From Excoecaria cochinchinensis (taxonomy: Eukaryota; Streptophyta; Magnoliopsida; Malpighiales; Euphorbiaceae), in assembly GCA_947683425.1 (NCBI GenBank), contig CANTUQ010000073.1, positions 12,483,501-12,547,500 on the forward strand: 64,000 nt of DNA. Reading direction: 5' to 3'. A program made the translations under genes and the position numbers. A model generated the notes under the pieces. That model had not been told where the DNA came from and made no database searches. It was given only the letters and a program-made list of their open reading frames with translations. Positions 61,063 through 64,000 of this stretch are shown piece by piece. Numbering within the stretch: position 1 is the first letter of the stretch; each line of letters begins with the position of its first letter.

Positions 61063-61793
61063 TACTTTGTAAGTCTGGAGCAGACTCGATGCAGCTCAGG
61101 AGAGCAATCCTCTCGTTTTGTAAGACTGAAGCAGACTCGGCGCATCACCATCCGCACTTTGTAAGTCTGGAGCAGACTCGGTGCAGCTCAGGAGAGCAAT
61201 CCTCGCGTTTTGTAAGCCTGGAGCAGACTCGGCGCATCACCATCCGCACTTTATAAGTCTGGAGCAGACTCGGTGCAGCTCAGGAGAGCAATCCTCGCGT
61301 TTTGTAAGCCTGGAGCAGACTCGGCGCATCACCATATGCACTTTGTAAGTCTAGAGCAGACTCGGTGCAGCTTAGGAGAGCAACCCTCGCGTTTTGTAAG
61401 TCTGGAGCAGACTCGGCGCATCACCATCTGCACTTTGTAAGTCGGGAGCAAACTCGGTGCAGCTTAGGAGAGCAATCCTCGCATTTTGTAAGCCTGGAGC
61501 AGACTCGGCGCATCACCATCCGCACTTTGTAAGTCTGGAGAAGACTCGGTGCAGCTCAGGAGAGTAACCCTCACATTTTGTAAGTCTGGAGCAGACTCGG
61601 CGCATCACCATCTGCACTTTGTAAGTCGGGAGCAGACTCGGTGCAGCTCAGGAGAGCAATCCTCGCGTTCTGTAAGTCTGGAGCAGACTCGGCGCATCAC
61701 CATCCACACTTTGTAAGTCGGGAGTAGACTCGGTGTAGCTCAGGAGAGCAATCCTCGTGTTTTGTAAGTCTGAAGCAGACTCGACGCATCGTT
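61063..61793 (+). repeat. 92-bp tandem array, about 8 units
   Basis: Units start (ACTTTGTAAG) at 61063, 61155, 61247, 61339, 61431, 61523, 61615 and 61707, an exact 92-base spacing. Each unit holds two related half-units of about 51 and 41 bases, both with TTTGTAAGTCTGGAGCAGAC and GACTCGG. Tat I lacks it in the part present. Tandem arrays in the 3' UTR are known from Tat/Ogre elements and can seed satellites. Confidence 0.95.
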
Positions 61794-61875
61794 ACTTCCC
61801 CAGCAAAATATAAGGACTGCCTCAGGTACGCGTCTCTTTCCTTTCTTCTCTGAATTTTGGCTCGTCTAGGCACCA

Positions 61876-61912
61876 GTACACTAATCCTTCGCTTATGTCT
61901 TATGTATATAGC
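61876..61912 (+). repeat. second copy of the Tat II insertion-site flank
   Basis: 37 bases matching 31871-31907 (35 of 37 by eye) directly before the 3' LTR, ending in a third ATAGC. The first copy is Tat I sequence outside Tat II, so this copy does not belong to the Tat II internal region by the simple model. Confidence 0.75.
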
Positions 61913-63970
61913 TGTAGACACCGGGTCTTGAGGCAGTCCAGGTCAGAGTTACCCGATGAAGAGATCCACGTTGGTTTCCGGATAAATGGATGGAATTCGG
62001 AGGTTTTGGTCTTTCGGTTTCACAAGGATTAAAATCTTTTTCTCTATAGCGTGAGGTTTGGAAAGAGTTTGGGAGATTTTGCTTGAAATTGGATGTTTTG
62101 CTCCATAGACGGGATAGCCGTCTGAGTAGAGATGCCCGTCTCTACTTGGGGTGATCCCCGTCTCTATGCATAGTAGGGACGGCCCATCTGTAGCTAGGGA
62201 CGGACACGTGTCTGAGTAGGGACGCCCATCCCTAGTCCCACATTATGGCCCGTCTGTAGCTAGGGATGCACACATGTCTGAGTAGAGATGCCCGTCCCTA
62301 GTCCCGCATTTCGGCCCGTCTGTATCCAAATTTCCACGCATGCCCTTAGTAGGGACGCCCGTCGGTAGTTGTAGGGATGCCCGTCGGCAGTGGATCTGAT
62401 CAGATAACGCCGGTTTTGATAAAATTTAATCTCTAATCTTTCAAATGGGGATAAGTTTTGGTTAAAAATTGAAGTTTTAAACTCCTTTTAAAAATCAAAC
62501 TTTAAAACTGATGCTGATCTTATTTTATCTCCAAAATTCTATAAATTGGGGAGAAGAATTCATTTTTAGGGGTTAGAAAATTTGACAATTTTTTGTGAGG
62601 AAAGTGACAAATTTTTGAGAGACTGGAGATTTTTTAGAAAAGGATTTTTGTGAGCAATTTACAAAACATTTATAAAATCTCTATTTATTTTCAGAATTTT
62701 ATTTTTGATAAATATTCTTTCAATTAATTGATTTACTAAAATTTCTCTTGCGAATTAAGCCAATTTGAGGTAACGAAATTCATTCGTTTCCATCCATACA
62801 GCTAATTCAAACACTCGATCGCTATCAAATTTTCAAGAAGGGAAAGTACAAATTTTCTTACTTTGATCTATTTTATTTTATCCTTGTGGAGCATGCAGGG
62901 ACCGAAATCAATCGATATTCACCCAAAAAGGTAAAATCCGAGGGTAAACATTCTGGATTAAAACTTGTGTGATTTAATTAACTCATATTAATTGTTTTCA
63001 TTTTTTTTACCTTTCTTTTATCTTTTAACTCATTTCTTTTAAAGTTTCCTATTATTTTCCTTTCTTTACATTATTCACCAATTTTGACACTTTCATGTCT
63101 ATTCCTGTGAGTCACTTTCTGACCATTTGGAAATGAGTTGTAAATGATGATGGTCAAGCCAATCTGAGGATTTCCATACGGGTTCTTTCTTCACTCTTGC
63201 TTTTTATTCATGTTATTATTAAGATTATTTCAATGTCGTTAAAGTGAAAAGGGCCAAATATTTTATAGTAATTAATTTGGGGTTTTCTCAAAAGCTATGG
63301 ACCAATGTCCTGTTTTTAACCAACAAAATTGACACTTCTTAAGAATTAGTTTTGTAACAAATATGCATGGCAGGACCAATGTCCTCACTCCAATGAATAT
63401 CCCATTTTCTGTATTATTTATATATTATTTAGAATGGGGGTTGTATTCCGCCCCTAGTTTTATTGTAATTTATTTTGAGGATATTTATTTTAATAATGCT
63501 TTATTTATTGCTCTTGACATGAATGATTGCGCCTTAATTAAATGCATCGTGTGGAAAGTTGATGAAACAATAAATTTAAAACTTAATTATAATATTGATC
63601 AAGGTACAAATAAATGAGAAGTCCCGAACTCACTCTGGTCTTTGGGGCTCAATGAGGCGAGAGGTCTAGGACTTCCAAGACACCTCTTGAGTCTCACCAA
63701 AAGACTTAAATTTACAATCCTAGGCTTCAGGGGGTAGAGGATGAGGCCTCCAAGATCTCTCTAGCTAGCCCAAGATGGATATGTATGTGCTGTCTTAGGC
63801 TCGCTGAGGCTAGATAACCCTTCCCAATGTTCTATTGGGTGGCAACTCTAAGAAACCCCATTGTTGCCCAAAATAGACGCACTTGTAAATACCTTACAAG
63901 TTTTATGAACCCCATCCCGATCTCCCTAAAGCGGGCTTTCGGGAGGCCACGGGGTTCGGCGCGCATCACA
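61913..63970 (+). repeat. Tat II 3' LTR
   Basis: 2058 bases, TGTAGACACCGGGTC to GCGCATCACA, close to 31908-33966, with the 66-base repeat (62183, 62249, 62315) and TATAAAT (62540-62546). It is followed by ATAGC, not by a primer site, so it is a true 3' LTR. Confidence 0.92.
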
Positions 63971-64000
63971 ATAGCTTTATGTGTATATTTCATACCCATG
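63971..64000 (+). other. TSD and resumed Tat I 3' UTR
   Basis: ATAGC (63971-63975) repeats 31903-31907. The next 25 bases, TTTATGTGTATATTTCATAC and on, match Tat 3' UTR sequence at 59393 and, better, at about 60083. This places Tat II inside the Tat I 3' UTR. Confidence 0.75.

Larger units (their letters stand above)
58450..61912 (+). other. Tat II 3' UTR, right part
   Basis: Long untranslated region after the solo LTR. 58870-59290 matches Tat I (31340-31800). Short frames here (for example 59281-59757, 60293-60562, 60651-60980) show no recognisable motif. It contains three repeats with splice-donor-like words (59851-60266) and the 92-bp array. No polypurine tract is visible before the 3' LTR. 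Confidence 0.7.
31908..63970 (+). mobile_element. Tat element II, with nested insertions, TSD ATAGC
   Basis: Layout: 5' LTR 31908-33966; primer site; leader; gag 35034-35960; RT 36345-37087 broken by an Athila element (37088-44955); rest of RT, RNase H, second RNase H and integrase to 47366; long 3' UTR broken by a solo family-A LTR (47805-58449); 92-bp tandem array; 3' LTR 61913-63970. ATAGC occurs at 31903-31907 and 63971-63975. Without insertions it is about 13.5 kb. A second RNase H after the first, as here, is typical of the Tat/Ogre lineage. Confidence 0.9.

Noticed and set aside
61063..61793. CRISPR-like array
   Set aside because: The whole 92-base unit repeats with no variable spacers, and the setting is a plant retrotransposon UTR. 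It is a minisatellite.
22489..63970. Three Tat LTRs read as a tandem array sharing the middle LTR
   Set aside because: The sequence after 63975 matches Tat 3' UTR and ATAGC flanks the 31908-63970 element, so nesting explains it better. The middle and last LTRs are alike, while the first belongs to another subfamily.

Overview
The window is a block of plant heterochromatin made almost entirely of LTR retrotransposons inserted into one another. I found no convincing host gene, tRNA, rRNA or CRISPR array. Long AT-rich LTRs, Ty3/gypsy lineages of the Athila, Tat and Tekay/Del-like chromovirus types, one Ty1/copia LTR piece and abundant solo LTRs point to a large-genome flowering plant, probably a eudicot. 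I cannot name the species.

Left part (1-21469). Fragments of a chromovirus-type LTR family (called family A here: starts TGTAAC, ends GTTACA, tRNA-iMet primer site) lie on both strands. They are broken by a Tat LTR piece (976-3015), a copia LTR piece (3016-3431) and an Athila 5' end (6343-8178). That Athila was hit in its gag by a Tat element (8179 onward), whose gag was in turn hit by a solo family-A LTR with target-site duplication (TSD) GGGGA (10391-12935). At about 13197 a deletion scar joins the Tat gag to the RT of a minus-strand chromovirus (13197-18253), followed by more minus-strand family-A LTR pieces.

Right part (21470-64000). An Athila LTR (21470) contains Tat element I (from 22489; its 5' LTR carries a solo family-A LTR with TSD TTTTT). 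The 3' untranslated region of element I contains Tat element II (31908-63970, TSD ATAGC). Element II carries an Athila-like element in its RT (37088-44955, TSD AAAGC) and a solo family-A LTR in its 3' UTR (47805-58449, TSD TGCGG). That solo LTR holds another Athila-like element (50514-57084, flanked by TGTAC). The deepest path is about six layers.

Coding capacity is mostly broken. The best preserved frames are the Athila-type gag (54056-55426), two copies of a 381-codon ORF at the 3' end of the pol-less Athila elements, an edited Tat gag (35034-35960) and a Tat second RNase H (45423-46265). The most interesting signals are non-coding: hairpins in family-A LTRs whose stems change in compensating pairs, CpG-dense palindromes shared by unrelated LTR families, and a duplicated insertion junction at the 3' end of Tat element II.
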